This document shows positions 8,333 through 16,335 of a stretch of 45,283 nt of DNA, piece after piece. The DNA lies in the NCBI GenBank assembly GCA_964591605.1, contig CAZQEN010000011.1, positions 1 to 45,283 of the forward strand, written 5' to 3'. The number at the start of each line of letters is the position of its first letter. Position 1 is the stretch's first letter. Below the pieces are notes generated by a model. The model worked only from the letters and a program-made list of their open reading frames with translations, was not told the DNA's origin and did not search any database. The DNA is from CAYLLT01 sp964591605. Lineage in GTDB: Bacteria; Planctomycetota; Phycisphaerae; UBA1845; PWPN01. Both the position numbers and the translations under genes were made by a program.

Positions 8333-9301
8333 ATGCCGCGCGAAACATTCCTCTCCTCACGCTTTCACTACACGTTCGGGCCGCATGAACCGACGCTGCG
8401 GATCGCCCCGGGCACGTCGCTGCGCGTCGTCTGCCCGGACTCTGACAACGAGCTCAGCGACGGTGCGCTCCTCCGCCCGGATCAGCGTCACAATGCTCCC
8501 GGCACCACGCTCTTCGAAGGCAATCCGATGGCCGGCCCGATCCACGTGGAGGGTGCGGCGCCCGGCGACACGCTGGCCGTCCAGATCGAGGCGATCCACC
8601 TGGACCGTGCCACCGGTCAGACCGGCCTGGCCCCCGGCCACGGGTTGCTGCCGGCTCACCTGCTGGCTCCGCCGGCCGTGCACGGCGACTCCGCCGTCGT
8701 GCCGCGGCACATGTACCGCTGGCAGATTGACCCAGCGCAGGGGGTGGCCCGTCTCACCAACCCGCTGGGGCCGACCCCCATCACCGTGTCCCTCCGGCCG
8801 TTTGTCGGCTGCGTCGGCACGTGTCCGAACTGGGGGCAGGAGACATCGACGCTCTACTGCGGATCGTTCGGTGGCAACATCGACATTCCTCTCCTCCGCC
8901 CCGGCACGACAATCGAGTTGCCCGTCTATCACGAGGGCGGGCTGGTGATGATGGGTGATATTCACGCCGCCCAGGGTGAAGGCGAGATCATCGGCGGAGC
9001 GATCGAGACGTCCGGCTCGATCGACTGCACGATCACATTGCGTAAGGGCCCAGCGCTTCCGTTTCCCCGGCTCCGCGACGTGCTTCAGATTGCGGCCATC
9101 GGCATCGACGGCGACGTACGCGGCGCGATTCAGCACGCATACGCCCACCTGGTCGACTGGCTGGCCACGGATTTTGGCCTCAACCGCTGGGACGCCTACA
9201 ACCTCGTGAGTCAGACCGCCGGCATCGTTCTGGGCGGGCTGACGCTCTCACCGTTCTCCGCCGCCGCCTGCATGCCGCTCGCGGCGGTGCCTTCACGCTG
9301 A
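8333..9301 (+). CDS. Formamidase/acetamidase family hydrolase
   Basis: 322 residues of the FmdA/AmdA amidohydrolase fold. Family landmarks are NPMAGPIHVEGAAPGDTLAV, the GGNIDIPLL loop, and MMGDIHAAQGEGEIIGGAIE. These enzymes release ammonia from formamide or short amides. The family is widely over-annotated and many members have unknown amide substrates. The ATG at 8333 has only a weak upstream ribosome site, because the preceding gap is filled by 7-bp repeats. Last gene of the plus-strand cluster; its 3' end overlaps the convergent small membrane gene by nine bases. A role in removing an amide or formyl group from a sugar product is conceivable but not shown. Confidence 0.85.
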   Translation: MPRETFLSSRFHYTFGPHEPTLRIAPGTSLRVVCPDSDNELSDGALLRPDQRHNAPGTTLFEGNPMAGPIHVEGAAPGDTLAVQIEAIHLDRATGQTGLAPGHGLLPAHLLAPPAVHGDSAVVPRHMYRWQIDPAQGVARLTNPLGPTPITVSLRPFVGCVGTCPNWGQETSTLYCGSFGGNIDIPLLRPGTTIELPVYHEGGLVMMGDIHAAQGEGEIIGGAIETSGSIDCTITLRKGPALPFPRLRDVLQIAAIGIDGDVRGAIQHAYAHLVDWLATDFGLNRWDAYNLVSQTAGIVLGGLTLSPFSAAACMPLAAVPSR

Positions 9302-9568
9302 GCCGATGTGGCCGGGTGGTTCATGCTGTGACTCGGCGTCCCCCACCGGAAACGCGCCCGTTGGATTCGGCTGGGTCACCACGCGCCCGTCGTCCGTCAT
9401 GTCCTGGGATTCCTCCCGCAGCGCTTTGAGGAGAAAGCGCAGGTCAGAGATCCCCCCGACGATGACCACGAGGATGAACCCGATGGTCAGGAACGCATTG
9501 ACCGTCACGAACCAGAAGATAATGGGCGACCAGGGTCCCACTTGCTCTGAGAATTGAATCAGCATCAT
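9293..9568 (-). CDS. Small single-pass membrane protein next to the SSS symporter
   Basis: 91 residues that I do not recognise. Residues about 17-41 form one strong transmembrane helix (IIFWFVTVNAFLTIGFILVVIVG) and the rest is a polar, proline-containing tail. Its ATG lies one base after the symporter stop, so the two are almost certainly co-translated. Small partners such as DUF485 or DUF4212 proteins accompany some SSS transporters, but they are larger and usually upstream. This one is therefore a candidate accessory subunit by position only. The gene end overlaps the convergent formamidase-like gene by nine bases. Confidence 0.7.
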   Translation of the reverse strand: MMLIQFSEQVGPWSPIIFWFVTVNAFLTIGFILVVIVGGISDLRFLLKALREESQDMTDDGRVVTQPNPTGAFPVGDAESQHEPPGHIGSA

Positions 9569-9569
9569 C

Positions 9570-11141
9570 TCATCCAGCTCCCGCCCGGTTCATCTCGTCG
9601 GCGATCTTTCCGAGATCCTGGAACTTCGTCGGCTTCTTCGAGCACAGCGAAACAACCACGAGCAGTCCCATGGCCAGCAGGTAGCTGTACAGGCCCGTCG
9701 TCTCGGGCTTGAGCGGGTACTCCGCCTGCGGCCAGTTGGCCACATAGACGCGCCGGGCGACCAGGTCGGCGATCGGCAGCACCAGGCAGGTGAAGACCGA
9801 CGCGTATGCCCCGGCGGTCGTTGCCCGCGGCCAGTACATCCCGAACAGCACGGCCACGCCCGTGCCGCCGATGATATTGGCGCACAGCCACAGATACTCC
9901 CACAGCGGCAGCGTCGGCGTGTAGATCAGCCCGAAGCCGAAAAACAGCACGCACAGCACCGCGATCGTCAATCGAACCGCACGGACATGCCGCTCGGGCG
10001 TGAACGGCGTCCTGCGGAACGGGCAGATGCAGTCGTTGACGATGGACGTCGACCAGCTCAGCAGGTACTGATCGGTGGTCGAGGTGTCCGCCGAGACCAG
10101 CCCGATGAGCAGAAAACCCATCAGGATCGGCGGCGTGACCAGCGAGAGGTAATACGGCGTGGCCATGCTTCCCCAGACGCGCTCGTCCACGCTCAGCGAC
10201 TGCGGCGGCGCCGTTCCCAGCACCGCCAGCGCAACGACGCCCAGACCCATGATCGCGAACGTGCGGCCGTTGCCGAACAGCATCCCCAGCAGGTACGAGC
10301 GCGACGCGGTTTTCGGCTTGTCCATCGAAGCGTACTTCTGCAGATACGGCCCGTACGAGAACTGCAGCAGGATGCTCATCGTCATCATCCAGCAGAACCA
10401 GGTGAGCCCGTACGTGTCGCCCCCCTCCGTGAAAGGGTAGAAACCGGCGAGCCCCTTGGTCTGCTCGAGCGACGACCACACGTGCTGCGGCCCCGCCTGG
10501 GCCACGACCCGAAAGAGCAGCCAGTACAGCGCGCCCAGCGTGACGATCATGTGGAAGAAGTTCGTCACCACCAGCGTCAGGTAGCCGCCCAGATACGTGA
10601 AGAGGATGTTGCAGGCCAGCAGCACGGCCATGATGAGCCACGCGGTCTGGACCTGCACACCGCCGAGATTCATCATCTCCGGAGCCCGCACCAGCACGCG
10701 CAGGAAGTTCGCGCCGACGATGGGAAAGACGCACATCTGAAACACGCCGGCCGCCGAGTTGAAGACGCCGGTCAGGATCCGCAGGTTCCGGCTGTAGCGC
10801 ATCTCGACGTACTGCGGCACCGACATCGCCCGCGTGGCCCGGAACCGCTCGATGCCGAAGCCGAAGTAGCCGAACAGCGGCGTCATGATCAGCATCGACA
10901 GCACGGCCAGCAGCACGAACGAATACCCGCGCAGGTAGCCCTGCTCGCACATGGCGGCGATGCTGACCAGCCCGATCTCGCCGGCCAGCCCCGCCCCCAT
11001 GCCCAGCCACATCCGCACCTTGCGCCCGGACACCAGATAATCCGCGACGCTGCGGCACTGGCTGTTCAGGTAAATCGCCATCGCCAGAAAAATCGCGAAG
11101 AACGCGGCGATGATGATCCAGTCAACGGGCGTGACGTTCAT
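9570..11141 (-). CDS. Sodium:solute symporter (SSS family)
   Basis: 523 residues with about 13 hydrophobic segments, the size of SSS (SGLT-type) sodium symporters. It starts MNVTPVDWIIIAAFF and has the early DYLVSGRKVRMWLGMGAGLAGE segment of helix 1-2. The family signature region reads GLVSADTSTTDQYLLSWSTS, where SxxDS/T-type residues contribute the sodium site. SSS members import sugars, sialic acid, proline, pantothenate and others. Here the neighbours (aldolase, dehydrogenase, glycosidase-like proteins) suggest a sugar or sugar acid. It probably belongs to a minus-strand transcription unit running from 15.5 kb, although repeats interrupt the spacing. Substrate unassigned. Confidence 0.93.
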   Translation of the reverse strand: MNVTPVDWIIIAAFFAIFLAMAIYLNSQCRSVADYLVSGRKVRMWLGMGAGLAGEIGLVSIAAMCEQGYLRGYSFVLLAVLSMLIMTPLFGYFGFGIERFRATRAMSVPQYVEMRYSRNLRILTGVFNSAAGVFQMCVFPIVGANFLRVLVRAPEMMNLGGVQVQTAWLIMAVLLACNILFTYLGGYLTLVVTNFFHMIVTLGALYWLLFRVVAQAGPQHVWSSLEQTKGLAGFYPFTEGGDTYGLTWFCWMMTMSILLQFSYGPYLQKYASMDKPKTASRSYLLGMLFGNGRTFAIMGLGVVALAVLGTAPPQSLSVDERVWGSMATPYYLSLVTPPILMGFLLIGLVSADTSTTDQYLLSWSTSIVNDCICPFRRTPFTPERHVRAVRLTIAVLCVLFFGFGLIYTPTLPLWEYLWLCANIIGGTGVAVLFGMYWPRATTAGAYASVFTCLVLPIADLVARRVYVANWPQAEYPLKPETTGLYSYLLAMGLLVVVSLCSKKPTKFQDLGKIADEMNRAGAG

Positions 11142-11440
11142 GAAGAGATCCTGTTATTCAGTCCCCGGTGTTCTCACCATCCGCGCTTGCGCCATTGCTG
11201 GCAGGAAAGTCTCAATCCGGCTGCGCTAAACCCGGCATTCATGCCGGGTAACACAGCGAACACAACGCTGCGATCCTGGTTCACCGGGATTCTCTTCATG
11301 GCTTCAGCCTCAGCGCCAGGTGGCTGAAGCCGCGTGCCGGCAAGCCCGCTGAAGCGGGCTGGGGGAGTCTTGGGTTGCCTACCCCGGCATGAATGCCGGG
11401 GCTAAGGCCCATGATCGCAACTGTCTGACGCAAAAAGACA
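11142..11440. repeat. Intergenic cluster of four perfect stem-loops
   Basis: This 299-bp gap holds no gene but four perfect hairpins: CCCGGCAT/ATGCCGGG at 11231-11248, GGCTTCAGCC/GGCTGAAGCC at 11300-11331, AGCCCGCT/AGCGGGCT at 11343-11360, and CCCCGGCAT/ATGCCGGGG at 11382-11401. The first and last share the core CCGGCAT and may be one repeat family. No T-run follows any of them, so they are not convincing intrinsic terminators, although they could stabilise RNA ends in this minus-strand unit. Confidence 0.85.
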
Positions 11441-12787
11441 CTACGCCTCCCGGTACAGATGAACCACGATGTTGTCCTCACCCGGTTCGGCCGGGGCATC
11501 GTGGTAATACTCGACCCACACCGGCTGATCCGGCCCGGGCGTCTCGAACAGCCGGACGATTCCTGCCTGGGCGTCATACCCCGCCCCGTACATGTAGTCG
11601 GCGATCACCGGCGCGCCCGGCCGATGCTCGGGATCGAGACAGACGCTCGTGGTCAGCCAGTCGCTGCCGAAGTACGCGTCATAGTAGAGGTTATAGCGAA
11701 CCCTGCGGCCCAGGTGCCGCCCCAGCAGCGCTTCGTCGGCCGCATCGATCACCCCATCTTCATTGAGATCCAGGGCGGGGCAGTACGTGTCGCAATGCAG
11801 CAGGTCGTCGGTCGGCGGCCCGGATTTCCCCGCGTAGCCCACGCACCCGGGCACAAACTGCGTTCCCAGCCGGGCCCGCAGCCGCGCGAGCTGCCGCTCG
11901 TCCACCACGCCCTCCGGCTCAGCGAGCGTGCCGATCGGTGCGTCGTACAGCCTGCTGTGCACCTCGCGGATGGGCATCTCGATCAGCGAGATCTTCGGTT
12001 CATCGAGCGGGATATGCAGCCGCTGGATGAGCAGCTCGCGATCGATGCACTCGTGCGTGTCCGGATCGAACGCCTCCCGCACCGGATCTTCGGGCAGGAC
12101 CTGCCAGATGCCGTAGCATTGCACGACGGGCGTGTGCGGGGCGATCGCGTACACGCCGTTGTGCATCGCCATCCACTGCGTCACACGCCGCGCGTACAGG
12201 TTACGGCCGGACTTGTCGGGCGACGTCCAGACGCCGCGCACCGCGCTGTTCGGCAGCGGATAGTGGACATTGCCCTCGATCGCGCGGCTGATCGGTCTGT
12301 GCGCGACCTCGACGGCTGTACCGTCGCGGGAGTCAGTCCGCGCCTCTTCCAGTGCGACGTGCCGGCGGAAATGGGTCTGCAGGTGCCCGTGCACCATGTC
12401 CCAGGTGTACTCGTGCGTATACAGCGTGTGATCAGCCACCGGATAAGCGAGGAGTGTGTGCGACACCGCCCAGCGGGGATTGCCGGCCGGGTGTTCGACG
12501 CGCGGATCACAGGGATAGATGCCCCCGTCCGTGAAGGGATCATCCGTCAGGTGCAGATCGTCCTGCCACTCGACACGGCCGGTCTGCGGGTCGAGCAGCG
12601 CTTCCGGGAAGAACGTGGTCTTCCCGTCGCCGCTGAGCGTGACGCGGACGGACTCGGCCCGGCCCCGGCGCATGCGATTGACGCGCCAGCCGTGCGGCGT
12701 CCAGATCCCCATCCAAGTGAACGGGTTGTGGATGATCGTCGGCTCATAAATCCGCTCCGGAAGCGGGCGGGGCTGCGTGCGATACAT
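11441..12787 (-). CDS. Unknown protein with one dockerin-like EF-hand
   Basis: 448 residues from the ATG at 12787, which has GAGGG just upstream; more upstream frame runs into repeats and is rejected. I do not recognise the main fold. Residues 339-351 (LDLNEDGVIDAAD) form a single calcium-binding EF-hand of dockerin type, inserted about 90 residues before the end and not as the usual terminal pair. Cysteines cluster just before it (CDTYCPALD). There is no signal peptide, which is odd for a dockerin-like module. Aromatic and histidine-rich segments (HNPFTWMGIWTPHGWRVNR; YTHEYTWDMVHGHLQTHF) suggest an enzyme or sugar-binding beta-rich protein. It lies between the symporter and the TIM-barrel gene in the same orientation. 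Confidence 0.7.
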   Translation of the reverse strand: MYRTQPRPLPERIYEPTIIHNPFTWMGIWTPHGWRVNRMRRGRAESVRVTLSGDGKTTFFPEALLDPQTGRVEWQDDLHLTDDPFTDGGIYPCDPRVEHPAGNPRWAVSHTLLAYPVADHTLYTHEYTWDMVHGHLQTHFRRHVALEEARTDSRDGTAVEVAHRPISRAIEGNVHYPLPNSAVRGVWTSPDKSGRNLYARRVTQWMAMHNGVYAIAPHTPVVQCYGIWQVLPEDPVREAFDPDTHECIDRELLIQRLHIPLDEPKISLIEMPIREVHSRLYDAPIGTLAEPEGVVDERQLARLRARLGTQFVPGCVGYAGKSGPPTDDLLHCDTYCPALDLNEDGVIDAADEALLGRHLGRRVRYNLYYDAYFGSDWLTTSVCLDPEHRPGAPVIADYMYGAGYDAQAGIVRLFETPGPDQPVWVEYYHDAPAEPGEDNIVVHLYREA

Positions 12788-12829
12788 GGGGCCCTCACTT
12801 AAATCTGCCAGCGCCGGGTCATCAGCTCC

Positions 12830-13027
12830 GAATGACGAATGACAAGGGAATGACGAATGTCTAATGAGCAAATGTCTAAAGAATGCCCAAGGTCCCACTG
12901 ACTCAAACCTGTCTCAAGTCATTCAGACATTATTGAGGAACTGGGGCTTGATTAGACATTGGGATTTAGACATTAGACATTTATGGATTTCGGGCTTCAT
13001 TCGTCATTCGGATTTCGTCATTCTGGT
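12830..13027. repeat. Intergenic degenerate 7-bp repeats
   Basis: Most of the gap between two minus-strand genes is built from seven-base words: GAATGAC, GAATGAC, a four-base break, GAATGAC, GAATGTC, TAATGAG (12830-12868); a TTAGACA array near 12951-12980; then ATTCGTC, ATTCGGA, TTTCGTC, ATTCTGG near 12999-13026. The last array ends within about ten bases of the TIM-barrel gene's stop codon at 13034. No gene is seen. Confidence 0.8.
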
Positions 13028-13033
13028 TTTCGG

Positions 13034-14554
13034 TCATCGGAGCCGGACCAGGCGAACGATCACCGGATCCAGCCCGACCTCCAGGTCCAGCGCGACGCCC
13101 TTGTCTTCGACGCGAGCGGGCACGTCCGTCCAGCGGTGCTGGTTGAAGACGTCAATGCGCACCGGGTGGAGATACTCGCGGCTGCCCAGATCCACACGCG
13201 TCCGGACCGGTCCGGTGTCGTTCCAGAGCATCAGCACCAGCTCCGAGCCGTCCCTGAGACCGTGCTCGTACGCCCGGAACATCGACAGCTTCGCTGAACT
13301 ATCCACCGGAAAAGAGGGCTTCCTGAACTTGTCACGATCGTAGAACGTATGTGCGACCGTCTGAAACGCATACCAGCCCGGATACCGCTTCACTGTCATG
13401 TTGTCGTGCTCGTCGATGACGAAATCCTCGAAGCCGAAGAATCCGAACCACCGCGGATACACCTTTCCGCGGACGACCCAGTTGCGCAGGCTGATGTAAT
13501 ACGGTGCGGTCGCCGCGCCCAGGTCCCACCACGCGAACATGTTCTTGGCGATCGTGTTGCCGTGGGCCTCTTCGGTCGGCAAGGCGGTGTAGCCGTCGCC
13601 TTCGGGGTATCGCGGCTGGGCCAGCGCACACGAGGTATACCCCACGCCATTCGACAGGAACAGCAGATTCGGGGCGAGTTTCGCCGCGTCGGCGAAGAAT
13701 CTGGGCACGTCCTGGTAGTTGTAATAGTTGATGGCGACCGCATCGCCGTACCTGGCATATCCCTGTTCGAGCAGGTACAGCACGTTTGACCACTTGCCGC
13801 TCTCGGCGGCAAACATCGAGACCTTCGCGGTTGGCTCGATGCTCTTGATCGCCTCGCACACGCGCTTGAAGTAGGCCAGATACTTCTCAGGTGTCCACTT
13901 TTTCGGATCCAGGCCGGGCTGGGCCTTGTGCAGCGTGAGCTCATCTCCCAGGACGTAATAGGCGGTCTTCCCCTTGAGCATTGTGACGATCTCGCGCACC
14001 CACCGCAGATAGGGCTCGATCAGGTTCTGCGGATTGTCGGGATTCATCTCCCAGGCTTCATAGCCGCCCAGGGCATCGAGCCGCACGCCGACCGCCAGCC
14101 CGTACTGCTCGCTGAGCGAGACGAAGTCTTCGATCGCCGCCCGCCAGGGAGGCGACAATTCAAGCGAGTTGTTCTCCGGGTAGATGTTGAAATGCGTGTT
14201 ATTGAGGCCAAGCTCCGCCCAGTTGCGGATCATCACCTCCTGCCAGTCCGGCCGGTTGCGGTCCAGCTTCCAGTATCCGTAATCGGGGCCGGGCTTGTCC
14301 TTGATGTACGTGCGCCCGCTCGGGCCGACGTCCATTTTCCCGTCGTAGTCGTACCCCTCGTGCATGAGGTAGTACATCGGGGTCGAGTACGGCCCGGTTC
14401 TCTCGCGCGTCGGCGGAGCGGCCACCGCCCGCCGAATGCGGTACTGCTGCTCGCGTGGAAGTTGCGAGAAGGGCACCGCTGACGGCTCAGCGAACGACGT
14501 ATTGGCCACGACACACAGAACGGGCAGCGAGTACATCAGCCAAGCGGGGTTCAC
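13034..14554 (-). CDS. Secreted TIM-barrel glycosidase-like protein
   Basis: 506 residues starting at a GTG (14554) with AGGAGG six bases upstream. A signal peptide ends near residue 22 (VVANTSFA). The barrel has clan GH-A character: NWAELGLNNTHFNIYP, then YYVLGDELTLHK with Glu205 as likely acid/base, then VSMFAAESGKW, and KNMFAWWDLGAATAPYY at about 337-353. A C-terminal beta-sandwich of about 100 residues (ELVLMLWNDTGPVRTRVDLG) resembles those closing other GH-A enzymes. The protein at 33396 shares the GDE motif and a matching MFTLWDLGWDSAPYY segment, so the two look like distant paralogues. Its gene follows the DapA-family gene by 15 bp and is probably cotranscribed. The exact GH family is not assignable by eye. 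Confidence 0.85.
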   Translation of the reverse strand: MNPAWLMYSLPVLCVVANTSFAEPSAVPFSQLPREQQYRIRRAVAAPPTRERTGPYSTPMYYLMHEGYDYDGKMDVGPSGRTYIKDKPGPDYGYWKLDRNRPDWQEVMIRNWAELGLNNTHFNIYPENNSLELSPPWRAAIEDFVSLSEQYGLAVGVRLDALGGYEAWEMNPDNPQNLIEPYLRWVREIVTMLKGKTAYYVLGDELTLHKAQPGLDPKKWTPEKYLAYFKRVCEAIKSIEPTAKVSMFAAESGKWSNVLYLLEQGYARYGDAVAINYYNYQDVPRFFADAAKLAPNLLFLSNGVGYTSCALAQPRYPEGDGYTALPTEEAHGNTIAKNMFAWWDLGAATAPYYISLRNWVVRGKVYPRWFGFFGFEDFVIDEHDNMTVKRYPGWYAFQTVAHTFYDRDKFRKPSFPVDSSAKLSMFRAYEHGLRDGSELVLMLWNDTGPVRTRVDLGSREYLHPVRIDVFNQHRWTDVPARVEDKGVALDLEVGLDPVIVRLVRLR

Positions 14555-14569
14555 CGCCCACCTCCTGGA

Positions 14570-15514
14570 TTACGAATGCATGTTTGATCGTGCGGCAACC
14601 GCTGAACCGCGTGCCCCGGCGCCGCGGTTAATCAGTGCCTCCACTTCGTTGATTTCCCGGGCGGAGATCTCGATATTCGCACGGAGCGGCGGCCGCGGCA
14701 GACCACAGTCGATGCCCTGTCGGGCGAGCACCAGCTTGACCATGTGCAGGAAGTGGCCGTTCGAGAGGCGGCCCACCAGATCGCAGCACGTCAGCATCGC
14801 CTCCGTCGCCCCGGCCCTGTCGCCCGATTCGTACAGGCGGCTGACCCGCAGCCACAGCGGCAGCGCGATGTTGAACGAGGTGCCGATGGCCCCGTCGGCC
14901 CCCTGCACCCGGCAGGCCAGGTATCCCTGGTCGTGGCCCGAAAGAATGTTGAGCCGCCCACTGCCCCAGAGCTTGAGAATCGCGAGCTGATGCGCGTCGG
15001 CATTGGTGAACTTGAGCCCGGCGAGGTGCGGCGTGCGGGCAATTTCGTCCAGCCACCCGAAGATCTGCTCACGCGACTGGCCCAGATCATGCAGCACGTA
15101 CCCATAGAACGGAACGTCGTGCCCGCGCGTGAGGCTGGTCCAGTAACCGGCAACCTGGCCGGCGGTGTAATTGAAGAATGGCGGCAGCGTGGAGCTGATC
15201 GCATCAGCCCCACAGACGGCCGCGTGCTGGGCAAGCTCAATGGCCAGCGGTGGAGGCGCCTGGCCCACGTGCACCATGACGGGGACCTGTCCGGCCACCT
15301 CCTTGATCACGAACTCAGTCAGCGCCCGGCGCTCCTCGACGCGCAGCAGGGCTGCTTCACCCGAATTCCCGCAGACATAAAAACCCCCCGCTCCCTGTTC
15401 GATGAGGCGGACCAGGAGCCGACCGGCCGCCTTGAGGTTGAGACGATCCTCCGCATCAAAGGGAGTCATGAAGGCGGGCCAGATTCCGTGGAATGGGGGG
15501 GTGTGCGAGGGCAT
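14570..15514 (-). CDS. DapA / N-acetylneuraminate lyase family aldolase
   Basis: About 314 residues with the DHDPS/NAL TIM-barrel fold: the substrate loop GNSGEAALL (usual GTTGE or GSTGE), a tyrosine in VPFYGYVLHDLG, and the Schiff-base lysine in LAGLKFTNAD. The family includes dihydrodipicolinate synthase, sialic acid lyase, and keto-deoxy sugar acid aldolases or dehydratases; all form a lysine Schiff base with a 2-oxo acid. The usual YNxP around the catalytic tyrosine is altered to YVLH, so I do not assign lysine biosynthesis. Catabolism of a sugar acid fits the SSS transporter and glycosidase-like neighbours. I chose the ATG at 15514 (GGAG lies 14 bases upstream); an in-frame GTG at 15556 is weaker. 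Confidence 0.85.
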   Translation of the reverse strand: MPSHTPPFHGIWPAFMTPFDAEDRLNLKAAGRLLVRLIEQGAGGFYVCGNSGEAALLRVEERRALTEFVIKEVAGQVPVMVHVGQAPPPLAIELAQHAAVCGADAISSTLPPFFNYTAGQVAGYWTSLTRGHDVPFYGYVLHDLGQSREQIFGWLDEIARTPHLAGLKFTNADAHQLAILKLWGSGRLNILSGHDQGYLACRVQGADGAIGTSFNIALPLWLRVSRLYESGDRAGATEAMLTCCDLVGRLSNGHFLHMVKLVLARQGIDCGLPRPPLRANIEISAREINEVEALINRGAGARGSAVAARSNMHS

Positions 15515-15545
15515 GTTGGTTTCGACATCTCCAGCAGGCGTCAGA

Positions 15546-15564
15546 CCCGGGCACACAGCCCGGG
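15546..15564. repeat. Perfect hairpin beside site F
   Basis: CCCGGGC (15546-15552) and GCCCGGG (15558-15564) form a seven-base perfect stem with a five-base loop, just upstream of the -35 of the SGNH gene promoter and in the leader region of the divergent aldolase gene. It may be a chance GC stem or a second operator. Confidence 0.5.
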
Positions 15565-15565
15565 C

Positions 15566-15594
15566 TCGACCCAGGTATATTTACTTCGTAAATA
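15566..15594 (+). promoter_or_regulatory. Promoter with perfect palindromic operator F
   Basis: TCGACC (15566-15571) and TAAATA (15589-15594) are 17 bp apart, facing the SGNH gene. The sequence TATTTACTTCGTAAATA (15578-15594) is a perfect palindrome with seven-base arms and a three-base centre. It closely matches site A at the ROK promoter (shared GGTAT, TTTA, TCGTAAA). It lies between divergent genes, so it may also control the aldolase gene, although the minus-strand -35 is poor. Candidate binding site for the ROK protein. Confidence 0.65.
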
Positions 15595-15660
15595 AAGGTA
15601 CCATGCCCCCCGGATGTGACGCAAATGACCGGGCAGGTGCCTTTTCAGCGGGAGGACCCC

Positions 15661-16320
15661 GTGGCCGCGACGCAACTCGAAGAAATCAAGAAATGCCTGA
15701 CTGCCCCCGAGCCCGTCCTCTGGCTGTTCACCGGCGATTCGATCACCCACGGGGCACTGCACACGTACGGAGCCCGCTCTTATCCGGAACACTTCGCTGA
15801 GCGCGTCCGCTGGGAGATGGGCCGGTACCGCGACGTCGTCATCAACACCGGAATCTCCGGCGACACCGTCCCCGGCCTGCTCGCGGACGTCGAGCATCGC
15901 GTCCTGCGATTCCGCCCGCAGGTCATCTCGATCATGATGGGTATGAACGACGCCGCGGCCGGCGGCGAGGGCCAAAAAGCCTTCCGCGACGGCTATCTCT
16001 CGCTACTCGAGCGCATCCGCCGGGACAGTGCGTCTCCGATCGTGCTGCACACGCCGAATCCGGTGACCGAATACGAGAGGATCCGCCAGCATCTGCCCGC
16101 ATACGCCGACATCGTGCGCAGCATCGCCCGCGAGACTGGATCGGTCCTCGTCGATCACCAGAAGCTCTGGACGCAGCGCGAAACGCCGCTCACGTCACTC
16201 CTGGATGACGGCACCGTCCACCCCAATGCCTTCGGCCACGTGCTGCTGGCCCATCGCCTCTTCGCCACACTGGGTATCTTCGATCCCCAATCGCCGACGT
16301 GCCGCCTGTTCGTGCCCTGA
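15661..16320 (+). CDS. SGNH/GDSL-type esterase
   Basis: 219 residues from the GTG at 15661, chosen because GGAGG lies five bases upstream; GTG 15616 and ATG 15625 are in-frame alternatives without a good ribosome site. All four SGNH blocks are visible: GDSIT at about 25 (nucleophile Ser), NTGISGD (oxyanion Gly), GMND (oxyanion Asn), and DGTVHPN near the end (Asp and His). There is no signal peptide, so it acts in the cytoplasm. Members remove acetyl or acyl groups from sugars, lipids or peptides. Next to an aldolase and sugar importer, deacetylation of an O-acetylated sugar is a reasonable guess. It is transcribed from the site-F promoter and converges with the dehydrogenase gene 15 bp away. 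Confidence 0.9.
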   Translation: MAATQLEEIKKCLTAPEPVLWLFTGDSITHGALHTYGARSYPEHFAERVRWEMGRYRDVVINTGISGDTVPGLLADVEHRVLRFRPQVISIMMGMNDAAAGGEGQKAFRDGYLSLLERIRRDSASPIVLHTPNPVTEYERIRQHLPAYADIVRSIARETGSVLVDHQKLWTQRETPLTSLLDDGTVHPNAFGHVLLAHRLFATLGIFDPQSPTCRLFVP

Positions 16321-16335
16321 AACATGTTCGCCGGC

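Noticed and set aside
9987..11327. 446-codon frame antisense to the SSS symporter
   Set aside because: The sense product has 13 membrane helices and the SSS signature; the antisense frame is Arg/His/Gln-rich without domains.
11300..11401. Intrinsic terminators at the hairpin cluster
   Set aside because: Stems are perfect but no U-run follows on either strand.
14570..15514. Annotation as lysine-pathway DapA
   Set aside because: The fold and Schiff-base lysine fit the whole superfamily; context is catabolic and the YNxP motif is altered.
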